64,000 bases of DNA, taken from contig JACRDB010000104.1 of the NCBI GenBank assembly GCA_016218725.1, positions 1-64,000 of the forward strand, given 5' to 3'. The notes beneath the pieces were generated by a model. It was not told where the DNA came from. It saw only the letters and a list, made by a program, of their open reading frames with translations, and did no database searches. Shown here one piece after another: positions 34,294 to 42,563 of the stretch. Origin of the DNA: Deltaproteobacteria bacterium. Lineage in GTDB: Bacteria; Myxococcota_A; Polyangia; Polyangiales; Ga0077539. The position numbers and the translations under genes are program-made. Every line of letters starts with the position of its first letter. The stretch's first letter is position 1.

Positions 34294-35139
34294 ATGACAG
34301 ACTCTCCATCCTCGCGCTGGGCGGTGGTCCTTGGGATGTCCTCGGGGACGGGCGCGGCGGTGGCGCGGAGGCTAGCACGGGACCCCGGGCTTTCCCTCTT
34401 CGGGATGCACCGTGGGCACCACCCGGAGGGAGCCCTTAGCGTGCTGGCTTCCGTTCGATCGCTCGGCCTCCGGGCCGAGGAGCTGGTGGCCGACGCGGGC
34501 TGCGCGGAGGGCGCGGCCCTCGGCGCCGACGAGCTCCTGCGGCTCGCCGGTCCCCGGAGCGTGAAGGTGTACGTGCACGCCATCGCCAACGCGTCCCTCG
34601 GGCTCCTCGGGGGGAGCCCCGAGGCGCGGGTGAGCCCGCGGCAAGTGCAGAAGACCTTCGAGTCCATGTGCCACTCGTTCGTGTACTGGACCCAGTGCCT
34701 CCTGGACCGGGACCTCCTGGCCCCGGAGGCGCTGCTCCTGGCGCTCGGCAATCCGCTGGTGGACTCCCTGGTGCGCAACGGGGGGCTCATCAACGCCACC
34801 AAGGCTGCCCTGGAGCAGTACGTGCGGCACCTGGCCTTCGAGCTCGGCCCCCTCGGGCATCGGGTGAACCTCCTCAAGTTCGGCGCGGTGCTCACCCCCG
34901 CCGTGGAGCAGACCTTCGAGGGCGCCGGCGTCGGGCGCATGCGAGAGGTCCTGGAGCAGGCCATCCCGGCAGGCAGGCTCTCCACCGTGGACGAGGTGGC
35001 GGCCTTCGTGTCCGTGCTGTGCGCCCCCGAGGGCCGCTGGTTCAACGGCGCCACCATAGATTTCACCGGAGCCCAGGCCCAGAGCCTCTTTGACGCGCTC
35101 CTCTACCCCCCCAGGACCCCACCCCATGGCCGACGCTGA
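34294..35139 (+). CDS. FabI-like short-chain dehydrogenase with missing catalytic Tyr
   Basis: 281 residues from ATG 34294; a TTG at 34282 is also in frame. Rossmann start WAVVLGMSSGTGAAVARRLA, VKVYVHAIANASLG (the FabI VHSIA position) and LINATKAALEQYVRHLAFELG (catalytic Lys 170). The Tyr expected at K-4 (classical SDR) or K-7 (FabI) is Ile or Gly, so the usual proton donor is missing. Reductase activity is therefore doubtful, or another residue substitutes. Operon with the KASIII and acyltransferase genes; overlaps the next gene by 14 bases. Confidence 0.75.
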   Translation: MTDSPSSRWAVVLGMSSGTGAAVARRLARDPGLSLFGMHRGHHPEGALSVLASVRSLGLRAEELVADAGCAEGAALGADELLRLAGPRSVKVYVHAIANASLGLLGGSPEARVSPRQVQKTFESMCHSFVYWTQCLLDRDLLAPEALLLALGNPLVDSLVRNGGLINATKAALEQYVRHLAFELGPLGHRVNLLKFGAVLTPAVEQTFEGAGVGRMREVLEQAIPAGRLSTVDEVAAFVSVLCAPEGRWFNGATIDFTGAQAQSLFDALLYPPRTPPHGRR

Positions 35140-35593
35140 CCTGCGAAACCTCCTCACCGACGCGGAGCTCTCCACCCTCCGGAGCGCCTACGACGTCAAC
35201 GTGCTCTTCAACGCCTCCAGGGCCTCCCTGGCCGCGCCCTTCCCCCCGGGGGGGCCGCTCGTGGACTTCATCGTCGGGCACGCCTACCACCCCGAGGTCA
35301 TGAGCCCCCGCGAGCGCGAGCGCACGCTCATCGCGCTCCTCGCCACGCAGAACCAGGGCAGGGGGATGACCGTCGCCGTGCACCTCTACTGGGGCCTCAT
35401 GGAGGGCCTCTCCATCACCGACGTCACCGAGACGCTCCTACTTGTAGGTATCTATGCGGGCGTGTCGGTATACGCCCAGGCTCTGGGCACCTTCCGGGTG
35501 CTCCTCGGGGCGCTGCGGGAGGGGGCCTCCAAGGGGCGCGAGGGGGCGACGACGGCGGCGCTGATCCCGACGCTCCTTGGTTCTTTCCGGTGA
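35126..35593 (+). CDS. AhpD/carboxymuconolactone decarboxylase-like protein
   Basis: 155 residues from ATG 35126, all-helical. FNASRASLAAPFPPGGPLVDFIVGHAYHPEVMSPRERERTLIALLATQNQ and the later GLMEGLSITDVTETLLLVGIYAGVSVYAQAL resemble the CMD/AhpD fold, but the C-x-x-C of AhpD is absent, so peroxidase activity is not expected. Two copies of an RER/GL motif suggest an ordinary CMD-like role, perhaps in the operon's pathway. Last gene of the four-gene unit. Confidence 0.7.
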   Translation: MADADLRNLLTDAELSTLRSAYDVNVLFNASRASLAAPFPPGGPLVDFIVGHAYHPEVMSPRERERTLIALLATQNQGRGMTVAVHLYWGLMEGLSITDVTETLLLVGIYAGVSVYAQALGTFRVLLGALREGASKGREGATTAALIPTLLGSFR

Positions 35594-35644
35594 TGCAACG
35601 GGGGTAGGACTTCCGGTACCATGGGGGGACGTGGAGGTGCCCCG

Positions 35645-35821
35645 ATGCCAGTTTGCAAGGAGTGCGACAGCGAGGTCACCCGGCTCGTCACGGTGAAGCT
35701 CGACGGCCGGGCGAAGAAGCTCTGCGAGGACTGCGCGGACCGCGCGCGGGAGCAGGCGGAGATTGCCCAGGCCAGCGAGGCGGTGGTCCGGGGGATGCTG
35801 GGATTCAAGGGCACCCGGTAG
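35645..35821 (+). CDS. Small zinc-ribbon protein
   Basis: 58 residues from ATG 35645, preceded by GGAGGT about 8 bases upstream. Two C-x-x-C pairs (CKEC at 4-7 and CEDC near 28-31) form a single zinc ribbon, then a helix rich in Ala and Glu. Function unknown; could bind nucleic acid or protein. It sits between the KASIII operon and speA. Confidence 0.65.
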   Translation: MPVCKECDSEVTRLVTVKLDGRAKKLCEDCADRAREQAEIAQASEAVVRGMLGFKGTR

Positions 35822-35930
35822 CGCCCCCGGGGAGGGCCCTGGCGGGACCTTGACGGGGGGCGCAGAGGTGCTTTGCTTCGGCCGGAGTCGGCGGAGGAGC
35901 CCGGATGGTCGGGCGCACGCCGAGCCCTGT

Positions 35931-35936
35931 GGAGGT
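35931..35936 (+). promoter_or_regulatory. Ribosome-binding site GGAGGT supporting the TTG start of speA
   Basis: GGAGGT lies 8 bases before TTG 35945, where the protein would begin ESTLTGPSVSPWTHED. The earlier ATG at 35873 has no comparable site. Confidence 0.6.
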
Positions 35937-35944
35937 CCCACAAA

Positions 35945-37927
35945 TTGGAAAGCACCCTGACGGGCCCCAGCGTCTCGCCCTGGACCCACGAAGACGCCAT
36001 CGAGCGCTACATGATCGACCGCTGGGGCGCAGGCTACTTCGGGGTGAACCCCGACGGGCGCCTGACGGCCAGACCCCTGCAGGACGGGGGGCGCAGCATC
36101 CCGATCCTGGACGTGGTGCAGGAGGCCCAGGCCCAGGGGCTCCACGCGCCGATGCTGATAAGGTTCCAGGACCTCCTGCACCACCGGGTGCGGGCCATCC
36201 ACGGGGCCTTCCACAAGGCCATCGCGGACAGCGGGTACCAGGGCGCCTACCGCGGGGTGTACCCCATCAAGGTGAACCAGCTCCGGGAGGTGCTGGAGGA
36301 GATCCTGGCGGCGGGGCAGAGCTTTCACTTTGGCATCGAGGTGGGGAGCAAGCCCGAGCTCTTCGCGGGCCTGGCGATCCACACGGACCCGGAGAGCCTG
36401 ATCGTCTGCAACGGCTACAAGGACGACGCGTTCATTCGCACGGCGCTGGTGGGGCGCAAGCTGGGCAAGCGGGTGATCCTGATCGCGGAGAAGCTCGCCG
36501 AGGTGCGGGCCATCGTGCGCGTGGCGCGGGAGATGAACGTGGAGCCGCTGGTGGGCCTTAGGGTGCGCCTGGTGTCCAAGGGCGCGGGCAAGTGGGCCAC
36601 CTCCGGGGGGGAGCATGCCAAGTTCGGCCTGAGCGCCATCGAGATCCTGGAGGCGGCGCAGGTGCTGGCGGACGCGGGGATGGCGCAGGCCTTCAAGCTC
36701 TTGCACTTCCACATCGGGAGCCAGGTGCCGGACATTCACATCGTGAAGCGGGCGGTGCGGGAGGCCGCGCGGTACTACGCCAAGCTCCGGAAGATGGGGC
36801 ACGAGCTCCAGTACCTGGACGTGGGCGGCGGCCTGGCGGTGGACTACGACGGCTCCCGGAGCACGTTCCACTCGTCCATGAACTACTCGGTGACGGAGTA
36901 CGCGGACAACGTCGTGTGCAACATCCTGGAGGTGTGCGACGAGGAGAAGGTCCCGCACCCGACCATCGTGAGCGAGAGCGGCCGGGCCACCGTGGCGCAC
37001 CACTCGGTGCTGGTGGTGGAGGTCTTCGGGTCCATCGAGAAGACGCCGCAGGAGGAGTTCACCGTGGCGTCGCCGGACCACCGGCTCATCCGCACGCTCA
37101 AGGACAGCGACCGGAGGCTCACGCCGGAGACCCTGGGAGAGTGCTGGCATGACATTCAAGAGGTCAAGGAGGAGGCCCAGCAGCGCTTCGAGGTGGGGGC
37201 TCTCGAGCTGCCCGTGAAGGCCGAGGTCGAGCGGCTCTACTGGCACCTGGCCGAGCGGATCCACCAGGTGGCGACCACGCTGGACCCCTCGGAGGTGCCG
37301 GAGGACCTGGGGGACCTGCGCAACCAGCTGGCGGATCAGCACATCTGCAATTTCAGTGTCTTCCAGTCGCTGCTGGACCACTGGGCGCTCGGGCAGCTCT
37401 TCCCGATCGTGCCGATCCACCGGCTGGACGAGCGCCCGGACGCCGAGGCTACCCTGGTGGACATCACCTGCGACTCCGACGGCAAGGTGTCCAAGTTCAT
37501 TGACCTCCAGGACGTGAAGGAGACCTTGTCCCTGCACGCCCTGAACACCAGCCCCTACTACCTCGGGATCTTCCTGACGGGCGCCTACCAGGACATCATG
37601 GGGGACCTGCACAACCTCTTCGGGAGGGTGAACGAGGTCCACGTGTTCCTCGACGACGACGAGGAGGACGGCTGGTACGTGGAGGAGACGATCCCCGCGA
37701 GCACGATCTCCGAGGTGCTTGCGATGACGCAGTACCAAAACCATGACCTGGCGGGGCGCCTGAAGGCGCAGATCGACGCCGCCATCAAGGCCGACCGCCT
37801 GCGGCCCAACGAGGGCATGAGGCTCCTGGCGGACTACGAGCGGGGCCTGAAGGACCAGACCTACCTCACGCTGGCGAAGCCCACGGAGCCCGCGCAGCGG
37901 GCGAGCGTCCCGCCCCCGGCCAAGTAG
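35945..37927 (+). CDS. speA: Biosynthetic arginine decarboxylase
   Basis: 660 residues from TTG 35945, matching the about 658-residue E. coli enzyme, which makes agmatine for polyamine synthesis. YPIKVNQ holds the PLP Lys; FGIEVGSKPEL, LHFHIGSQ, YLDVGGGLAVDYDGS and HHSVLVVEVFG are barrel motifs; the C-terminal beta domain has ITCDSDGKVSKFID and FLTGAYQDIMGDLHNLFG with ITCDSDG for substrate binding. Cytoplasmic. No agmatinase or spermidine synthase gene is next to it. Confidence 0.95.
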   Translation: MESTLTGPSVSPWTHEDAIERYMIDRWGAGYFGVNPDGRLTARPLQDGGRSIPILDVVQEAQAQGLHAPMLIRFQDLLHHRVRAIHGAFHKAIADSGYQGAYRGVYPIKVNQLREVLEEILAAGQSFHFGIEVGSKPELFAGLAIHTDPESLIVCNGYKDDAFIRTALVGRKLGKRVILIAEKLAEVRAIVRVAREMNVEPLVGLRVRLVSKGAGKWATSGGEHAKFGLSAIEILEAAQVLADAGMAQAFKLLHFHIGSQVPDIHIVKRAVREAARYYAKLRKMGHELQYLDVGGGLAVDYDGSRSTFHSSMNYSVTEYADNVVCNILEVCDEEKVPHPTIVSESGRATVAHHSVLVVEVFGSIEKTPQEEFTVASPDHRLIRTLKDSDRRLTPETLGECWHDIQEVKEEAQQRFEVGALELPVKAEVERLYWHLAERIHQVATTLDPSEVPEDLGDLRNQLADQHICNFSVFQSLLDHWALGQLFPIVPIHRLDERPDAEATLVDITCDSDGKVSKFIDLQDVKETLSLHALNTSPYYLGIFLTGAYQDIMGDLHNLFGRVNEVHVFLDDDEEDGWYVEETIPASTISEVLAMTQYQNHDLAGRLKAQIDAAIKADRLRPNEGMRLLADYERGLKDQTYLTLAKPTEPAQRASVPPPAK

Positions 37928-37963
37928 CGGGGGGTGCGGTCGACGCCCGGCGCTGGTGGTGGC

Positions 37964-40030
37964 ATGGTGAGCGGGCCCATGGCGAGCCCGACCCTTCGTA
38001 CACTCCTCCGCGCGTGGTGGCTCCCTGGGATGCTTGCGCTGTCCTGCGCGGCGCCGGGGGACGCTCCCACGGACGGGGGCGCCGTCACGCCGCGGGACAC
38101 TGGCGTTCCGGGGCGCGACGTGGGCGGGTTGGACACGCCCGCAGACCGCGGCGGGAGCGACGGGAGCGCCACCGACGGGCCCTCCACCGGGGACGGTGGG
38201 ACCACGCTGTGCACCGTGGCGCCCTCGGCGGAGCCCTTCCGAATGCCCGTGACCAGGCTCCACTGGCGCGCGACCACGGGGCCGTTCATGGGCATCGAGC
38301 AGGTGTGCTCGACGCCCGTGGTGGCGGACATCGTGCGCTCGGCGCCGGACGAGCCCGTGGTGCCCGAGGTGGCCTTCATGACCTTTGACTGCATGTACAG
38401 CCACGCGGTGCTGCGGGTCATTTCCGGTCGCGCGCCGCACCGGCTCCTGTGGTCCCAGAGCGGGGTCGGGGCCCCCAATGACGAGCGCCAGCCGTGGATT
38501 CTTCGTTGGGACGGTCACCCCGCGGTGGCGGACCTGGACGGCACCCTGGGCAACGGCCTGGAGGTGGTGGTGAGCACCACGGCCAACGGGCTCGTGGCCT
38601 ACCACGGCGACGGGAGCTTCTACTGGCGCACCGCGGAGACCATGGGCACGGCCACGGGGCCCAACCCCGCGGTCAACATCGCGGACCTGGACGCCGACGG
38701 GCGCCCGGAGGTGATCGCCGCAGCCACGGTGTACGACGGCCGCACCGGCGCTGTGCGCTGGGTGGGCACCGGCGCCAGGGGGGTCAACGGTCAGGGACCC
38801 CTGAGCGTCGTGGCCGACGTAGACGGTGACGGACGGCTTGAGGTGGTAGCAGGTGCGACAATGTACGACAGCACCGGGAGGATACGCTTCGGGGGTCCTG
38901 GCGCCGAGGGCTTCTCGGCGGTGGCGGACCTCCTCGACGGGATGGGGCGCTCGGGGACGGACGGCGTTGCGGAGGTGGCGGTGGTGACCCGCGGGGAGCT
39001 GCGGATCCTCGATGGGCGCACGGGGATGGTGCGCTGGAGCGCGCCCATCGTGGGAGAGACGGCGACAAGCGCGATGGGGTCCGGCGGCGCGCCCACGGTG
39101 GCGGACTTTGACGGCGACGGGGCGATGGAGGTAGGCGTCGCGGGGGCGACCACGTACACGCTCTTCGACCCGGGGTGCGCCGCCGCCGGGGGGGGGTGCC
39201 GGGCGCGGGGCGTGCGCTGGGCCACGCCCAATGACGACGAGTCCAGCGCGGTGACCTCGTCCACGGTGTTTGATTTCAACGGGGACGGCGCCAGCGAGGT
39301 GGTCTACAACGACGAGGAGCGCTTCATGGTGTTGGATGGGCGCACCGGGAGGGTGGTATTTCAGGACTGGAACCCCTCGCAGACGCGCACCGAGCAGGCC
39401 ATCGTGGCGGACGCCGACGGGGACGGTCGTGCGGACATTGTCTTCGGCGCGAACATGTGCGCGAACTTCGCGGGGGACACGATCCCCGCGGCGGAGCGCG
39501 CGGCCCAGCGCATCCCCGGGCTGGAGATCTGGTCGAGCGGGGACGGGTCCTGGGTGGGCGCGAGGCAGACCTGGAACGAGCACGGCTACCACATTGACAA
39601 CATCAATGAAGACGGCCAGCTGCCGCGGCCCGAACCCCCGACGTGGCGGGGGCACAACACCTTTCGGTTGAACCGCGCGCGCGAGAGGATCCTCCTGGCG
39701 CCGGACCTGGTGGCCACGCCGGAGGCGGCGCGGTGCACCGTGGACCGGGTGGAGGTCTGCGTGACGGTGACCAACCGCGGCGACGCGAGGGTGGGGATGG
39801 TGTCCGTGGGGGTCTATGACCGCGCGCCGGGACCGGGCGTGATGCCCCTGGCCACGGGGACCACCACGGGCACGCTGGACCCGACGCGCAGCGAGCGGGT
39901 GTGCGTGGCGCTCCCGATGGGCATGCGCCCGGCGAGGCTGACGGTGAGGGTGGACGACGGCGCGGGCGCGCGGGAGTGCAACGAGGACAACAACGTCACC
40001 ATGGTGTCCGTGGACTGCGGGCCGGCGTAG
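37964..40030 (+). CDS. FG-GAP/VCBS repeat lipoprotein with C-terminal CARDB domain
   Basis: 688 residues from ATG 37964 (a second ATG at 37979 is possible). Lipobox LALSC, an Asp/Thr/Gly-rich linker, then repeats such as VADLDGTLGNGLEVVV, IADLDADGRPEVIAAATVYDG, VADVDGDGRLEVVAGATMYDS, VADFDGDGAMEVGVAGAT and FDFNGDGASEVVYND that give Ca-binding propeller blades. The C-terminal about 100 residues (VEVCVTVTNRGDARVGMVSVGV, CNEDNNVTMVSVDC) match CARDB, an Ig-like bacterial adhesion domain. First of four large surface lipoproteins in a row. Confidence 0.82.
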   Translation: MVSGPMASPTLRTLLRAWWLPGMLALSCAAPGDAPTDGGAVTPRDTGVPGRDVGGLDTPADRGGSDGSATDGPSTGDGGTTLCTVAPSAEPFRMPVTRLHWRATTGPFMGIEQVCSTPVVADIVRSAPDEPVVPEVAFMTFDCMYSHAVLRVISGRAPHRLLWSQSGVGAPNDERQPWILRWDGHPAVADLDGTLGNGLEVVVSTTANGLVAYHGDGSFYWRTAETMGTATGPNPAVNIADLDADGRPEVIAAATVYDGRTGAVRWVGTGARGVNGQGPLSVVADVDGDGRLEVVAGATMYDSTGRIRFGGPGAEGFSAVADLLDGMGRSGTDGVAEVAVVTRGELRILDGRTGMVRWSAPIVGETATSAMGSGGAPTVADFDGDGAMEVGVAGATTYTLFDPGCAAAGGGCRARGVRWATPNDDESSAVTSSTVFDFNGDGASEVVYNDEERFMVLDGRTGRVVFQDWNPSQTRTEQAIVADADGDGRADIVFGANMCANFAGDTIPAAERAAQRIPGLEIWSSGDGSWVGARQTWNEHGYHIDNINEDGQLPRPEPPTWRGHNTFRLNRARERILLAPDLVATPEAARCTVDRVEVCVTVTNRGDARVGMVSVGVYDRAPGPGVMPLATGTTTGTLDPTRSERVCVALPMGMRPARLTVRVDDGAGARECNEDNNVTMVSVDCGPA

Positions 40031-40230
40031 GGCTCGGCCGCCAGGGCGGAACCTACGATCCTGAGCCTTGGCCTCCCCGCGGCCGCACGAACCCGCGCAC
40101 GGCGCACGGTGTTCGCGCGGTCTGCGCGCCGGGGCAAGCGCAATCGCAGGCGCGGTGCGGTTTCCGCTTGGGAACGCGGCTTGCTGGCGTTGGGTCTCAG
40201 CGGCGGTCGCCGCGAGCAGGAGGCTTGGCG

Positions 40231-42369
40231 ATGACGCGGCGAGTTCGCGGTTGGGCTGCGGTGTGGGCGGCGGTCGCGCTGGCAGCGTGCGTGGGGCCCT
40301 CTGGCCCGCCGGGCGCTGTCGGCGAGGCCGGGGCGCCGGGGGAGGCCGGGGCGCCGGGGGAGGCGGGGGCGCCGGGGGAGGCCGGTCTGCCGGGGGAGGC
40401 CGGCGCTCCAGGGCCCACCGGGGACCTCGGGCCCGCGGGTCCGGCGGGAGAGGCCGGAGCGCCTGCGGTGGTGCCCCTGGCGAGGGAGCCCCGCGGGGTG
40501 GTGGGCCTGGTGCGCGACGGCACCGGGAGGCCCGTGAACGGGGGCGCGGTGTACCTCGTGCCGGCGGACGACGTCCGCGCGATGGCCCGCACGCCGATCA
40601 ACCTCGCGCTTCCGCCGTCGGAGGCCGCGCGCGACGCGACGGACGAACCGCTCGAAGACCTCCTCGACGCGCGCGGGGCGATGTACACTCGCGGCGACGT
40701 CGGCGCCGACGGGAGCTACCGCATCGCGACGGTGGTCGACGGGCGGTACTTCCTGGTGTGGAAGCCCGCCGCGGGCGACGCCGAGCACCTGCCCGGCGGC
40801 GACCGCTGCCGTGTGTCGGTGACGCAGGCTGCCCTCGTGGGGCAGCAGGTGGACCTCCGCGTCAGCGGGGTGCCCGGCCCGAGGGCAACGTACGTGGGCT
40901 CTACGGCGTGCATCAACTGCCACGGGCGGCACCGCGCGACGCGCACGGCACACTTCAACGGGCTGCAGGTTCCCGGCCGCCGCGGGCCCCTGCAGGACAC
41001 CCGCGCGTGGCCCGTGTTCGACGTTGGGCTCGCGGCGTTCCGCGAGGGGCGCACGCTCTACTACTACGGCTGCGACGGCGCGGCGTCCGGGGCGATCAAG
41101 TGTCGCGTGACCCCCGAGGCGCCCGCGGCGCCGGCGGTGGTGAGCTTCGAGGTGCGCCTGGGGTACGACCCGGCGGTCGCCCGGGGCCAGCCGGGCGAGT
41201 ACTTCGTGACCCTCACCAACCGCAGGAACCCGCAGCCCCCGGCGCGCTATGACGTGGTGCTCACCTACGGCGGGGCGGTCTACAAGCAGCGCTACCTCGT
41301 GCGCCTGCGGAACCCCAACGGCACCTGGAGCCACTACGTGCTCCCGATTCAGTACAACACCGCGGGCGACCCGCGCTCGCCGCGGCACGACTCGTGGCCG
41401 TGGCGCGACTACAACTCCCAGGTCTGGTACGACCACACGGCCGGGGCGCTGCTCTCGCCCTCGCGCGCGCGCTCCTTCGACAACAACTGCGCGGGCTGCC
41501 ACGCCACGGGCTTCTCGCTGACCGGCAGCGCGACGGACGGCTGGACCGCCCACGCCGTGTCGGACCCCAACGGCGACTACGACCTGGATGGCGACGCTCG
41601 CCCCGAGGAGATCAACCTCGGGTGCGAGAGCTGCCACGGCCCCGGGTCCGAGCACCTCGAGGCGCGGGTGCGTGGCGGGCGCATCGTGTCGCCCGGGGCG
41701 CTCACCCCAGAGCGCGAGATGATGACCTGCGGGGCCTGCCACGCTCGGCCCGTGGGCGTGGGCGGCGGGGCCACGGAGGCCCCGCTCGACCGTGACGGGC
41801 GCATGCCCCGACCCGGGATCCGCCGGTCGGAGTTCCTCGCGGGCTTCACCTCCCGCACCGACGCGAACCCCGCCAGCGACCTCTTCCCCTCCGGCGACTC
41901 GGCCTCGCACCACCAGCAGTACACGGATTTCCTCCGGTCGGGGATGTACCGTAACGGCGACCAGTTGATGACCTGCAGCAGCTGCCACGACCCGCACGGC
42001 GACGACCGCAACCCCAACATGCTCCGGGCGGGCTCCGGCAACGACAGCTGCACGAACTGCCACACCACGGCGGAGTACACGGCCCCTCGAGCCCACGTCG
42101 AGCGAGTGATCGGCTTCCGGCACGAGGTGCCCACGCCGCTGGAGTTCCGCTGTACCACCTGCCACATGGTGCGCACGGCCACGTCGGGCGCGCGGCGGGC
42201 GCAGCTGCTCGACGCGTACCCTGCCACGGCCACGGCGGTGCAGTACCTCCACGGCGACATCGCGGGGCATCGGTTCAACGTGCCGCGGCGGGCCGTGGCC
42301 TCGGTGCAGCCCACGGCGACGACGAACGCCTGCGGGACCTGCCACGCGCTGCTCCTGACGAACCCCTGA
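40231..42369 (+). CDS. Octaheme cytochrome c lipoprotein with collagen-like N-terminus
   Basis: 712 residues from ATG 40231 (CAGGAGG site upstream). Lipobox VALAAC (Cys 20); residues 22-78 are 19 Gly-x-y triplets (GPP, GEA, GAP); then a carboxypeptidase-regulatory-like Ig domain (about 85-210). Eight CxxCH heme sites follow: CINCH, CAGCH, CESCH, CGACH, CSSCH, CTNCH, CTTCH and CGTCH. It should be an outer-membrane electron carrier displayed on a trimeric stalk. No cytochrome maturation gene is adjacent. The combination is unusual. Confidence 0.88.
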   Translation: MTRRVRGWAAVWAAVALAACVGPSGPPGAVGEAGAPGEAGAPGEAGAPGEAGLPGEAGAPGPTGDLGPAGPAGEAGAPAVVPLAREPRGVVGLVRDGTGRPVNGGAVYLVPADDVRAMARTPINLALPPSEAARDATDEPLEDLLDARGAMYTRGDVGADGSYRIATVVDGRYFLVWKPAAGDAEHLPGGDRCRVSVTQAALVGQQVDLRVSGVPGPRATYVGSTACINCHGRHRATRTAHFNGLQVPGRRGPLQDTRAWPVFDVGLAAFREGRTLYYYGCDGAASGAIKCRVTPEAPAAPAVVSFEVRLGYDPAVARGQPGEYFVTLTNRRNPQPPARYDVVLTYGGAVYKQRYLVRLRNPNGTWSHYVLPIQYNTAGDPRSPRHDSWPWRDYNSQVWYDHTAGALLSPSRARSFDNNCAGCHATGFSLTGSATDGWTAHAVSDPNGDYDLDGDARPEEINLGCESCHGPGSEHLEARVRGGRIVSPGALTPEREMMTCGACHARPVGVGGGATEAPLDRDGRMPRPGIRRSEFLAGFTSRTDANPASDLFPSGDSASHHQQYTDFLRSGMYRNGDQLMTCSSCHDPHGDDRNPNMLRAGSGNDSCTNCHTTAEYTAPRAHVERVIGFRHEVPTPLEFRCTTCHMVRTATSGARRAQLLDAYPATATAVQYLHGDIAGHRFNVPRRAVASVQPTATTNACGTCHALLLTNP
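40321..40410 (+). repeat. Five tandem 18-bp units encoding G-E-A-G-(A/L)-P
   Basis: Five in-frame copies of an 18-base unit, GGCGAGGCCGGGGCGCCG-like with small changes, encode most of the collagen-like segment of the octaheme cytochrome. The copy number could vary by slippage. Confidence 0.8.
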
Positions 42370-42525
42370 AGCCCCACGGGTGAGTGTCGGAGTCGCCGCG
42401 CACCCCCACCGTGGGTGACCTCAGGCGGCGGACTATCGGCGGATCATTGCTCACCGCCACCCCCTCTACGGCGGTATGACCCCCTGCGGCATTTGCACCA
42501 CACCCTCCCGCGGGCTCCGCCCCGC

Positions 42526-42534
42526 TGGTATAGT
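42526..42534 (+). promoter_or_regulatory. Extended -10 promoter TGGTATAGT
   Basis: TGG-TATAGT is a good extended -10 element, upstream of the TTG start 42564. No -35 is evident. Confidence 0.5.
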
Positions 42535-42550
42535 GCCGCGGTTCGTGCGC

Positions 42551-42557
42551 GGAGGAG
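42551..42557 (+). promoter_or_regulatory. Ribosome-binding site GGAGGAG for the TTG start at 42564
   Basis: GGAGGAG ends 6 bases before TTG 42564 and supports the non-ATG start of the 1188-residue lipoprotein. Confidence 0.6.
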
Positions 42558-42563
42558 TGTCCC

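Noticed and set aside
35438..39655. Minus-strand open frame of 1405 codons
   Set aside because: Antisense to the CMD-like, zinc-ribbon, speA and FG-GAP genes; His/Arg/Pro-rich shadow frame with no family signal.
40321..40410. Short regular repeats suggesting a CRISPR array
   Set aside because: Units are 18 bp, contiguous and in frame, encoding collagen-like Gly-x-y triplets. There are no spacers and no cas genes.
42370..42470. Hairpin terminator after the octaheme cytochrome gene
   Set aside because: A 7-base CCCACGG/CCGTGGG pair exists, but the loop is long and there is no T run, so it was not called.
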